DNA of 64,000 nucleotides, taken from contig JBAMDO010000567.1 in assembly GCA_037074765.1 (NCBI GenBank), positions 310,001-374,000 of the forward strand, given 5' to 3'. The DNA comes from Mansonella perstans. Its lineage: Eukaryota; Nematoda; Chromadorea; Rhabditida; Onchocercidae. A model generated the notes under the pieces. The model was not told the DNA's origin, made no database searches, and saw nothing but the letters and a program-made list of their open reading frames with translations. Numbering within the stretch: the stretch's first letter is position 1; each line of letters opens with the position of its first letter. This document shows positions 12,269 to 23,870 of the stretch, piece by piece. The position numbers were made by a program, and so were the translations under genes.

Positions 12269-15200
12269 ATGACTGCATCGGTTTTAAATTCTGGTAGTAC
12301 CGCGGGATTTGAAAAGAAGAGAGCAGAAATGGGAATTGATAAGAGCGAGGTGACAGTTATCATCAGTACGGTACATCAAAGAGCCTTCCTTATCCTGATA
12401 TGTTTCACTATCATTGTCCAACTTGCACTGTCACTGGGATCTTATTCAGGTTTGTTTTAACTTGTCTTCATTAATTGGATGATTTTACTAGTGGAAAACT
12501 TCCTGTATCATTCATTTCATTCGATTACAGCAAATTTGATGTAAAAAAGTTCGTTTATACTTTAAATGAAAGATTATAAATTGCTACTTTGTATTGTGGA
12601 TGAACAATAATTTTCAGTAATTTCTTTAAGAGGTCATCTTTTAGGTCATAGCACTCCACCAATGTACGGTGATTATGAGGCTCAAAGACATTGGATGGAA
12701 ATCACATATCATTTACCTATTAATCAATGGTACTGGTATATTTTTTGTCAATTAATTTTATTGCTATAAAGAAAACTGACAAATATTTTATGAATGTCTT
12801 TAGAATTGACTTAAATTTTTCTAACTAAAAGTTTTTATTTGCAAACATTAATTTTCTTTCGATAAGCAAATATCTTTTTAACAATTTCAAATTTTTTCGA
12901 TAGTATTTTTTGTTAAAACTTTCTCGTTTATTTAAAGATGAAATTTGATATAAAATATGCCTTAACTTAGCTATTTTTTTCCTGTTAATAGGTACGTAAA
13001 TGGTAGTGATAATGATTTGAATTATTGGGGATTGGATTATCCACCTCTTACGGCTTATCACAGTTGGCTTCTCGGAACTATGTGAGTTAATTCGTATTTG
13101 TAGCTTTTTTCTGTAATTGTTGCAAACTTTAGTAAGTAGTTATTACAGATAAAAATTGGATTGAATGAATCTAACATAAGATTACGGCATTATTGTAGAT
13201 AATAATTGTTCAGCATTTTTTTTATTAAAGTTAGAGGCAGGAGTTTTTTACGCAAAATTAGTTGAAAAACCACGATTTCGGGAAAAGGCTGGTAAATTGC
13301 ATCATATAATCGAAAATTAAAGTAGAGTGGTAGATATCTAATTTCTGCGGTTTGTGCTGTTTCCAAAAATATACATAAAAAAATACTGGAATATTTAAAT
13401 GGCTCGAAACGAAGCTATTATCTGAATTCAATTCCAATATAAATTTCTTATTGATATTTTTCAGTGCATGGAATTACTTTTCAGAGCCAACAAGCTGAAT
13501 CATTCATGGGTCGAACTGCATTTATCAAGAGGGATCGAGACAGAGCCTCATAAAGTCTTCATGAGAATTACTGTTTTGGCAACTTATTGGATACTTTATA
13601 TTACTTCTTTGTTAATTTCAATCGGCTTTTACGGCAGCACTGTGTCTCATAGGATAGTAAGCTTTATTTGAAGTCCGCTTTTTTAAAATTATAAAAGTGA
13701 ATAGTATTGTTTCCTAGTACTTTTTTAAGCCGAATTTGTCTTTCAAAAATTATGATCATAATTGAAATTCGAGAACTTCTAAAGCAAACTTCAAAAAAAG
13801 ACATAAAGTTAAAAATATTATTATATTGCAGCTCAATTATTGCGCAGTAGCTATGCTTTATCCAGGATTATTGGCTATAGATAATGGCCATTTTCAGTTA
13901 GTTTTGGTTTTTTTGTTTTGAAGTTTTGCATTATATTTTTTTTTATTTATATAAGGTTCTCTGGTAGTGAATGTTTAGGCTCGGTTTTTCCCTTCATTCA
14001 AGACCAAATCTGCAGACGTTTTCTATAGTTGCTTATTTGCTGAATGAAAAGAAATCGTTTGTCACATTTTAGCTATTTGTAATTTTAGGTACAACCATAT
14101 ATCGCTTGGCTTATTTCTCTTTTCATTTGCTTGCTTTGTTTCAAATTTTCCAAAACTTGGCTCAGTGTTTTTTGTACTGGCATTAAACTTCAAGCAAATG
14201 GAGTTGTACCATGCCTTACCGATTGCCATTTATTTATTATCAAAGTCATTTCCGGATGATAATCAACTAAGCGTGAATCGGAGGTTTTTATTTATTTATT
14301 TATTTTTTTATTTGATTTTGTTAATATAAGACCAAGAAAAGCAAATATAAGTGACAGGTTTTGTTTCTACTTATTGATCTATAAGAAGACGAGGTTAATT
14401 TGATGTTCTGCAGATATCTTTATTGGACAAAGCAGCTATTCATATTATTTATCACTGTCATCGTTACATTTCTGGTTATCTGGCTTCCTTTTCTTGTTAC
14501 CAAATCTGATTTGACGCAGATTTTGCACCGAATTTTTCCATTTTACCGTGGCATTTTCGAGGTACAAAAGTAATATTCTTTCATTTAGCATTTGTTTCTT
14601 GTTTTAGACATTGTTAGAGGTATTAAAATAAAATTTTTTTTAGGATAAAGTGGCAAATTTTTGGTGTTTTATTAATGTATTGTACAAAGTGAAGAACAAT
14701 ATTGCGTTAGCAGTTTTGTTGCGCACGAGGTATCTACTTTAAAATTTTTGGTTTTTGAGTTTAAACGTTCAGATTTTTTATTTACAGTTCTAATTGTGTT
14801 TTGCTAGCGATGAATTCGATAGTTCTCGAAAGTTTTATTTTTAGTGCCATAATGGTTCTTGCAACGAATATTCCCTGGTTGTTGTGTTTGTTTTATTATC
14901 CGACAGTGATCAACTTCAAATATGGCTTATTGGCTTCCAGCTTATCCTTTTTTTTGTTTTCATTTCAAGTTCATGAAAAATCAATTCTTCTTGTAGCGCT
15001 GTATGTTTCTTCGGGATGTTTTCAATTTAATAATATTTTAGATTTCACTCGAAAATGCCTAAATTAATTTATTTTATCTTATCACAGGCCTGCTATATTG
15101 TTATGGAATGAGAGCCCTGCATTTGCTTCCTGGATACTGGTAATTTCAAATGCAAGGTTGTTATATTGCATTCTTTATTAATTTTTTTAGCTTTACCAAT

Positions 15201-16120
15201 TTCTACAGTCTTTTCTAAAATATTATAAATTACCACTAAGAAGCCATTTGAAAAGCCTTCTAACTTTATTATAGATGGCAGATTAGATTAGCTGTCAATC
15301 AGAAATGAAATGGCACTGTGGAAGTGAAAGCCTTTTCTTTCATTTGAAAAAAAAAAGCAAATACTAAGTTGTTATATTGCAACCAAAAAAAAAAAAACAA
15401 ACAATACAAGTTTGTTATGGTTGCTGTTATATTACAGTATTGCAATATTCTGCTAATCTTTTATGTCTCACTTTTTAAACTTTTTGTTTTCGGCTGACTT
15501 AATGAGTATTTCTGCTGTCCAAACTTGCAAGTGCCAATCGTCGAATTTTTCTGAAATGGCGAATGTGACTCTTTTACGAAAATAAAGCTTTTTTTTTTGT
15601 TTTTCTACTTTCATTTGATTGGTGGATTATTAAGAATTTTCGTTTCAGTCTTTATCCATTATGCATCAAGGACGGCAATGCTATTTATTTGACGCTATTT
15701 ATTTTTTATTATATCATTACATATTCGTCTTTCTCAAAACTTTCAATTTTTAAGGTACTTCATGTTTTATGTACGAAATTGACGTTTGCTTGAAATAATG
15801 CAGCCTTTAAGGTTTTGTTTTCTATGTATCAATAGTAATATAAATGACCTTAAATTTATTTCCACTTTTTTATATGCGGTGAAATTGCTGAGATTTATTT
15901 TTAGCAAGTGGTTATTCATGGAAGCTGTTTAGCATCGTTAACGCTATGTTTGGCAAGTTTATTTCTTCCACCACCAGTACGATTTCCTCATATTTTCTCT
16001 CTTTTAATAGCAGTTTATTGTTTTCTTCATTTCATGATGTTCTTCTTATATATTAATTTAATTGCACTGAGATTCAGGTTTGAAAAGTTGAAAATTATAG
16101 ATTTGCTGTTCAGTTCATGA
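12269..16120 (+). CDS. ALG6: dolichyl-P-Glc: Man9GlcNAc2-PP-dolichol alpha-1,3-glucosyltransferase, complete
   Basis: ER membrane GT-C enzyme that adds the first glucose to the lipid-linked N-glycan precursor using dolichyl-phosphate glucose. Twelve exons: 12269-12449, 12645-12729, 12992-13081, 13485-13656, 13832-13896, 14089-14283, 14414-14561, 14644-14729, 14788-15000, 15088-15156, 15649-15754 and 15905-16120. They total 1626 bases, all in phase, for 541 residues. Strong family words: [13 protein letters not shown] (65-77, with the acidic loop residue Asp70 where the catalytic Asp of yeast Alg6 lies), [13 protein letters not shown] (100-112), [27 protein letters not shown], and [19 protein letters not shown] (HEKSI 403-407). 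Many hydrophobic segments fit a polytopic protein. The hydrophilic N-terminus (about residues 1-37) before the first membrane segment is longer than in human ALG6 as I recall it. The HEKSI context and the GLDYPP block favour ALG6 over its paralogue ALG8. Confidence 0.96.
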
Positions 16121-16273
16121 GCAGTAATTTTCGGGCCCCTACTACTATGCTACTTGACATGCAATCCATATGATTCATTGTTAGTGCTAGATAGCTATTT
16201 AATGGAAAGTATAAAAGTCCTAATTTATAGCATTTGGTAACTATATTTCACCTTTATTTTATTTTCCGATTGC

Positions 16274-16279
16274 AATAAA
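16274..16279 (+). terminator. poly(A) signal AATAAA of ALG6
   Basis: Canonical hexamer about 155 bases past the ALG6 stop codon; first clear signal downstream. Confidence 0.45.
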
Positions 16280-18547
16280 TGATTGTATCTCAAATGAAAT
16301 AAGTCTTTAATTTTATCACGAACATCTGTCAACAATAATAACTTCCAAAGATCGCATTATATATGCGGGAGCGGTAGATTATATAAGTTGTAATAGTATT
16401 TAGGCCACTCAGACATAGTAATCACAACATATATTAGTAACAAAGCTTCCTGTAAAATCAGCTTGCAAAATATAATCTTCATGAAAGATAACATTAAAAA
16501 TAATCTGACAATGCAATAATTTGTGAATATTACTCGTGATTAAATGTTTTATCTAATTGATGTTGTTAGCGATAAACTTTGGGAAATACGTGACTTTTTA
16601 ATGTTTTATGGAATTCAGAAAATAATTTGAATTTTTAGATTTAATTCTGTTATGGAACATATTTCAAAATGAAAAGGTATTCGAGCTCTACAATAGTTTC
16701 ATCTATTGCCTGCAAAGTTGGTAGTCGTAAACTGCTAATTTTACTGAATGCGTAGAGTTAAAAATTTAACATCATGGATCTCTTACCAGAATTAATCCAT
16801 CTTGGAACATGAAGTTCGCGAAACGAACAATTTCATTTATAACTATCATGTGAAAAAGAAGAAAGAAGAAGATATCTGATGTAGCAGTATCCTTTTTATA
16901 ACCGCTTTACTTTAATGAATAGAGTGAAGCAAATAATTATGTGCTTTAATGATAGTAATGATACGTTAAACTGTAAAAAAGAGAAAAGTTTTAAGTCTCA
17001 ACATCTAATTTTTAAATATTGAGTTTTTTAAAGACAAGAATTCAATTTTGAGTAAACGTGATGGACAATTAGATGTAAAACTTTTGTGGCAAGGTTTATC
17101 TTTTTAAAATTAGGAAGTAAATCATTTTTGGTATCATAGTCTAAAAACGACTAAAGCATCGAAATAATCGAGGGATCATATTCGTTTCTGAGTAAAGTTT
17201 CCAGTTATCAACAGGAACCGTAGACAGTTATTAACTTTTAGATCACTTTTACTTTTTGTGCATTTCTTCAACTCCAAACAACCAGTTGCTGACATTGAAC
17301 TTTGACTAAAAGTGATCTTAAATGAAAGTGCAAACTTTGTTCATTTTTAAACTTGTTTTAATAAAATTCGAGCGATTACTAACGAAGTGGCTAAAATTGT
17401 CGTTCGGAAGTACGCATCTGGAAAGATCCTCCAAACTATTTCTATATGCATTCATTAATAGGCAGCTAAGTTAGCAAAACGAGCCAGCTGCATCTAGATA
17501 TTGGATGGCTTTAGTAATCAAAGTATTTCCATTTTAATTTCATTTCGAATTTATGGTGCATTTAAATTTACAGACGCTGTCTGGAATAAAACACATGATG
17601 AAACCAAACAATTATTTTCTCACTATAAAGTTCACTAGAATTTATTGATTTATGAATTATTTGTGTTTAATAAGCTAATAACATCACTCCGATCGATGCC
17701 GGCTCTTTTAAGCTTTCATTGTCTTATTGAATTTGATCTTAAGCATATGTTAAACTGATCATTAGCCTTGACATTTGGGAGAGATAATTTTTACAAATTT
17801 CTCTTTACGGAACTCTTAAAGCAGAATGACCTCGCAGATCAGTGGCAGATGGTGACATATGGTGGTCACAGGGCTTAGATAAAGGGTAAATTACCACTAT
17901 AGTAATTGCAAGAATGCATGGATTTGTGCAATTGTGTATTCATGTTGTGCATTTTATTCGGAAGGTAGCTATGACATAGTTGTATTTAAAAGTATCCTTT
18001 GATGACAACAAAAAATAATTGAATAAGTATATTGAGTCATTCTAAGATATGATAGTGTTTTTTTTTCACATATCTGGGGAACATCTATTTTCCTTTCTAT
18101 TTCAAAATCAAATTTAGAAAAAAGATACTGGTTTTATCAAATATGAATTTTCTTAAAGTAAGTTACATCTGAAAGCTTACTAAAACAGCTTTATAATGCT
18201 GTATTTGAAGTTAATGTTAGCCAAAATTTTTGCTAGCAGCTAGTTGTTTAAGAAACGGAAGTAGAAGGTATAAGAAATTTTGGTACGATTAAATGAAAGT
18301 TACTTAAATGTCTGAAAGTAAGTAACTGTCGACAAATGGTTTCTATGCTAATATCTCGAAACTTTACTGTGGAATAGATATGACTCCTCAATTTTCCTAT
18401 TTTAATTTTTTTTTTTAATCTTTTTTAATATTTTAATCGTTCCAATACTTCTAAATAAGCAACAGATGAACTATTATAAGTTCGATTATCTTTTCCAATA
18501 AGTTACATAACTGAGGAAACCTAAGGTTTCTAGTTTTAAGATTCAAA
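16280..18547. other. intergenic, nothing assignable
   Basis: AT-rich DNA without long open frames, tandem repeats or RNA genes that I can recognise. A perfect small hairpin CGCAT-TATAT-ATGCG lies near 16344-16358. Confidence 0.5.
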
Positions 18548-18659
18548 TTATTTTTTGACGCCCATTTCATCCATTTGCTGTAATTCCCTAAAGGATTCAA
18601 AAGTCTCATTACCTAACAATGTTGATCGTAAGTAATATTCTAAACTGCGAGTACAACTG
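18548..18659 (-). other. possible terminal coding exon, unassigned
   Basis: On the minus strand a strong acceptor (CTACTTTTTTTCAG) opens a 36-codon frame ending in TAA. It reads SCTRSLEYYLRSTLLG, then a charged stretch ending MDEMGVKK. Composition is protein-like and the splice signal is good. I cannot name the family. The phase (one leading base) also fits a donor at 19526, see the next entry. It could still be chance. Confidence 0.25.
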
Positions 18660-19526
18660 CTGAAAAAAAGTAGAAAATTGAAATTATTACTAAAATTTAA
18701 CAGAAGTTAGCGGTACTGAAATTACAGACGTGTTTCCCTAAATCTTCCCAACAAAGACTTCCACTCTAAGATGAGATTTTTGGATTTGAAGAAATTTAGA
18801 TTGCTAATAGAATATGATTTTTCAATAATTTAAGGAAAAGCTATAAATGTATTTTTGGGAAAAATCATTTGTCCGTCCACTTTTTCCTACTGTTAACTCT
18901 CGAGCTTTAGGATTACGATTTAAAATTGTGATAATTTTGTTGAAATGATTACAGTGACTACTTTGTTGTCCAATCTCATGCAAATTGGATGGAATTGATA
19001 AAAAAGGAAGGCAAAAGAATGAGACAGAGGAGTCTTCTTTATAATGCAACGTGATGCAACGTGATCCCTTGGTCAAGGATATATGCTTTAAATCAGTATG
19101 AGTGAACATTAACTTGTCATTAGATGTTTGCGGTACACACTTTGTAGTGATATGCAAAATATTAGTGATAACAATTCAGCTATTGTGATCAGTTCTCGTA
19201 GATTTAACATGAGAAAGTATGCAGTGTTGATTGATAAATTTATATGCTTTATTTTACAATTTTTTTCTTTCGTTAATTGTTATTTTCTCTTATTGTTAAA
19301 TTAAATTTTTTTCTTTCTAAAAGTTGTAACGAAAAAAGCCCATGAGAATAGATTAATGCAATCTTTATTACTCCATATCTTCAAAAAGAAATATTCCACA
19401 TTTGGCAGGCAATCCATATCATGCATTTTAAAAACGTGTTAAACAGATGGCTGAAAGAAGAACATGATTATACAGAAGGAGCTACAGATTAGCTCCATGG
19501 TGCGGCATGGTAATTGTCAAGTGTAC

Positions 19527-19699
19527 TTATTATTGTTGCAGTTGACCTCTTCCAGCTTCGTCATTGAACCGCAATAATGACCCATTTTACTAGATAATGT
19601 GTAGATATCAGCACCTTCCCATGGGAGAGAGCCACCAATCCTTTTGTTTACTTTTTTTTTATAGTAATTTAGAATATTGCATTTTAATGCAAAATAGTT
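19527..19699 (-). other. possible coding exon with GSLPWEG peptide
   Basis: A minus-strand frame, open from a TAG at 19700-19702 down to a GTACAC donor at 19525-19526, contains GGSLPWEGADIYTLSSKMGH followed by CGSMTKLEEVNC. The island is more GC-rich than its surroundings. GSLPW followed by a charged/small loop recalls subdomain X of the CK1/TTBK kinase group, but no other kinase motif was found near it and the acceptor side is poor (A-rich). Donor phase 2 matches the acceptors at about 19455 and at 18660. It may be a decayed gene. Confidence 0.2.
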
Positions 19700-22600
19700 C
19701 TATTCGAAATTTTGGCTTTGTTCAATGATTAAACTATCTTTCATCAAATATTTCAATTATACTTGATCATTTTTATTGCTTGCTTAATTAATTATTCTTC
19801 AGTTCATATTTGCTAATTAGAGTCATTAAAATATGATAATAGAATCGAGCGATGAAACACTACAGGTAGCGAATGGTTTTTCAAGTCTCCTACTATTAAC
19901 ATATTAACATAGATATAGTATTCCGAAATTATCACTCTTTGATAAGCTAATACTGATTTATTATTATGAATCAGTAAGTGAAAATTGTTTATCCAAATTG
20001 TCTCATTCTTACCATGCTAATATGTTGTATAATGATGTACGATATACAGAAGAAGTTGTCCAGTACGATTTCTTCAAATATATTTGTTTCATCGGTACAT
20101 TAAAATTTTTGAAGCGAAAGAAAAAAATGTTGAAAATGAACAGGTCCCTCAACTAATTCCAGAACTCTAAAATAATTTCCATTATCTATTGGTCAATTGG
20201 TCAGCAATCCTTCATTAGATGATCGCTTCTTTTCTCTCTCCGGCACTCTCATTTTTGAACTCATTAATGATCGTTACATAGAATGATCCTTCAAAGAAAA
20301 ACCGTTTATATATATATACATATATAATTTACATTTGTATTTGCATATTTACATGTATCATTTACATATATTTCAGATACTCTGTTTTACAATTCCATTA
20401 TTAACTGTTAATTTTGCCAAAAAATTTTTGATAAATCATTGAACATTGAATGATTCGCTGTGTAAATGTTAAATTCTCATATGGGTAAATTAAGTTTGTA
20501 ACGTTGAATTAGAAAAAAGTTAATAATAAAAGCATTCGAAATTCAAAAAGAAAAATTGAACATGAACGAGAAAATTGCATGGGAGAAATGTCTAAAATTT
20601 GAAAAAAATCTTGGAAATTCCGAATGAAACTTGCAAAGCGACTTGCTTTCACTTTGTTCAACATTTCTTCGAGGCAAGTTTAGAGAAACTAATTTCTATC
20701 CCAAAAGGTAACGAAGATATTCCTGCTAGTAGGGTTCACAGAAATGCGCAAATACTTTTTATGGACCACTTTTTTCGAGCGGTTATTTTCGGTGAATTTA
20801 CTACATGATAACTGAAGTTGAAAGATTCTTCTTTTTCAAAATTTGCTTCAAATTCCGAAGACCTTCCATTGCTTGATTTTGTTTTGATAGAGTTCCATTA
20901 GCCAAACACGCTTTCTTAAAATTTAATGATTTATAAATTTTCGTAGATAGTTTCCAGCTTATAATTTTAATTTCCAGCTTACTTTTTTTCTTTTAAGTCC
21001 GAATTCACTATTATATATCGGAAGTCATCTTTAAACTTGAATAAAAAAAATGTAAATAATTTAAATGTTTGTTAAACAGAATTCATCTCTGCGATTCATT
21101 AGTTGACTTAATTTTGTAGCCTGCACGGAACACTCAACAAAAAAATTGCTCTTTAATAACTTCCTATTGCCTTTGCTATGTCATCGAAACTATTGGCAAT
21201 TTCAATTATTTTGTATTGAATATGTGATGGACAAAGATAAGAGAGAATGGTTATTTCTCATTGCAAGAAATATTCACAACCATTCATTCTGTTTCTTCAC
21301 TATTCTGAATCCTTCAAAATGGCAGCAGCTTTCTGAGCTTCATAGTATTATACATACTGTGGGACGACACATCACGAAAAAAACGTTAAATTAACTGATC
21401 GACCAAAAAAAAGAAAAATTTTTTGCTAATTACATTCAAAAATAGAAATTAAAATTGTCTTCACTGCATCTTCGAAATTTTAAACAACTCTGAAAGCTCT
21501 TTTTATTATAGGGTAATTATATCAACCAACTGATGATCCACGAAGACAGTGTTCACATTAACAGAATTTTTATTTTTATACCTTACAATTTTCAAACAAA
21601 AAAGGCAATGTGGTCCCTGGTCAAGAAAAAAAGTAGCCGCTAATATAAAACAACTGCTGTCGTATCAAGAGAAGGCGGAAATCTCTTTTTGATAGAGTAG
21701 CTGAGACGAGGCAATTAAGCTCTATAATAATTTATCTGTTATAATTCCAGGATAAAACGCTAACTTCTTAAAAACTAATTCTTTTGTCGAATCCACGATC
21801 TGCTAAGAATTGTGAATACAAAAAATTGTGTCATAAATACGTCTAGAATAGTTTAAAAAGCAGTTCATTAAAATTTTTATTTTCAAGCTAAACTTTTCGT
21901 AAAAGAGATAAGTGTTTCGAGTAAATACAGTTTTGTATTTACAATTGGTTACTTAACAGAACAAAGGTAAGCCAAATGAAAGTTTTATGTTATATCAACC
22001 ATTATTTAAAGTTTTGTCAAAGACAGTTTGTTTTCTTTACATTTTAGTGAAGAGGAAAACACAAAAATTTGATAATATTATGAGCTTAATTTTGAGAAAT
22101 AAATTTCAAGCTACTTACTCTTACTAATAATGTTTAATTTTTCATTCATTTAAAATTAACAAATTGTAAATTAAATTCTGTTCAATGAAATGCACGTCAC
22201 AAAAATCAATGTAAAATTTTATTTCGATGCAAAATTTAATCATTCGATATGAAAAAAGAAAGAATTCAATTGGTTTCCAAATATAATCATTGAAGATAAG
22301 GTTGACAAATGACACATTCCCTTAAAGAACATAGAACATAATGGAATATCACGCCGAGATAATTGATCTTTGGATGCTCGTCGTCCATCTTAAGAACTAA
22401 AATGTCCCTTTCGTCCCTCTTTTATATTTCTCTCCCTCTCAATATTTTAAATAACCGGTAAAATATGAATAGAAATCAAACTGTGTTTTTCTATTTTGTC
22501 TTTTCTAATTTAATGAATGCCTATCGGATCTCTTTGGCACTTTTAAACGATTGTATTTTAAACGCAATCATTTAAATAAATGATCAAAGAATGATCGAAT

Positions 22601-23112
22601 AATTGAAATATTTCATTTTTTGATAGCTAAAATTGTAAAATCTTCATAAATGATAATTTTTACGTTTTATCTATCAGATTATTTCATTTTGAGAAGTTTT
22701 GTTCATGGAAAAACTTTTTAAGAAGCTTTTTTCATTAATAAACATTCATCGGCATTTTTTCACTGCAATGTTACGAATGATATTTGCGAGTATTGATATA
22801 TTTTGGAATATGATACAAAGTAATTAAAACAAATGTGAATTTATTTTGCCATTAAAAATTCTTTGGACAACTAGATATCTGCCAGTTATATTATTATCTT
22901 TTTACATACATGATCGTAGTACAACTTCAATTATTTCCTTGAAGAGCACTTTTCGATTAGTCTCTCTTCATCAGCATCCCTGTTCTATGTATATTTTGTA
23001 CCATTCTAAAATTTTGTCACATGAAATTTCTAAAAATTTTAGAAAAATTTTGAATTAGCAGCAAAATTTTATTCGATTATTTATAGTAAAATAGATGTAA
23101 AAGTTTAAACAG
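19700..23112. other. no assignable gene
   Basis: AT-rich stretch. Both strands around 20599-20808 are open (68 codons plus, about 40 minus) and plus 21146-21394 is open for 82 codons. None resembles a known family or shows a phased exon chain. A short TATATATATACATATATA run lies near 20310. Confidence 0.45.
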
Positions 23113-23189
23113 GAACAAGGGAGCAAGGTGATGAGGTCATTTCATTTTATGACAACTTATCAATCAAATTAAATGCCAAATATTTGGAG
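23113..23189 (+). other. possible internal coding exon, unassigned
   Basis: Acceptor TTTAAACAG then 77 bases in an open frame to a GAG/GTGCTG donor. The peptide reads TREQGDEVISFYDNLSIKLN then AKYLE. Good composition, no recognised family, and no confident partner exons. About 600 bases downstream a second plus-strand frame (23739-23870, 43 residues, starting MMFCFSGFQVVRSV, ending NTADVR) also looks coding. The two may belong to one small gene or to a decayed one. Confidence 0.2.
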
Positions 23190-23870
23190 GTGCTGTTTGT
23201 TCATTTCATCATCTTTCATTTGCGATAACATACCATCGACATACTATTGCAGTTCTAAAATTCACCTCTATGATTGGCATTACTTAATACAATCCTATTA
23301 CATGATAATTTGACCAGAAATAAAATGAACACATGGATTGAAAATCATAAATTCAAATAAACTTTGAATTTCAAATTATTCCTTTCGCAATTGAGCAAGT
23401 TGTGTGTTACTTGCTGGAATCTAGTTTCTGGTAAAGTGGACTGGAAAGAATCAGAAATTAGGGTAATTTTGAATGAAATTAGGAAATGATTGATAAGAAT
23501 CATTGGGAATGATGAATCAAGCGAGATAGTTTGTGTAATAAATTTTAATATCTTTTCTCGAATATGCTTTATTGAAATAGATGGAAACTTTATTTCATCA
23601 AATTTTTGCATTTAATGAACTCTTCACTTCTTGGCAACTCGCTGAACAAATACTTTTCTTCATTTCTGATCATTCAATGTGAATTTTAATTGGTAGAGAT
23701 ATTGTTCCTTTATTCACCTAACATTTATTATTAGAAAAATGATGTTTTGCTTTTCTGGATTTCAAGTCGTCCGAAGTGTTATCTCCAAATTCGTGCCTGT
23801 TGATTCGCAGTATACGCAATTGGCAGTTGAAGGGGTAAAGTATGTCGTAAATACGGCAGATGTCCGATAA

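Noticed and set aside
18822..19157. 111-codon minus-strand frame
   Set aside because: Longest non-repeat frame in the desert, but contains no recognised domain and cannot be joined confidently to its neighbours; treated as unproven.
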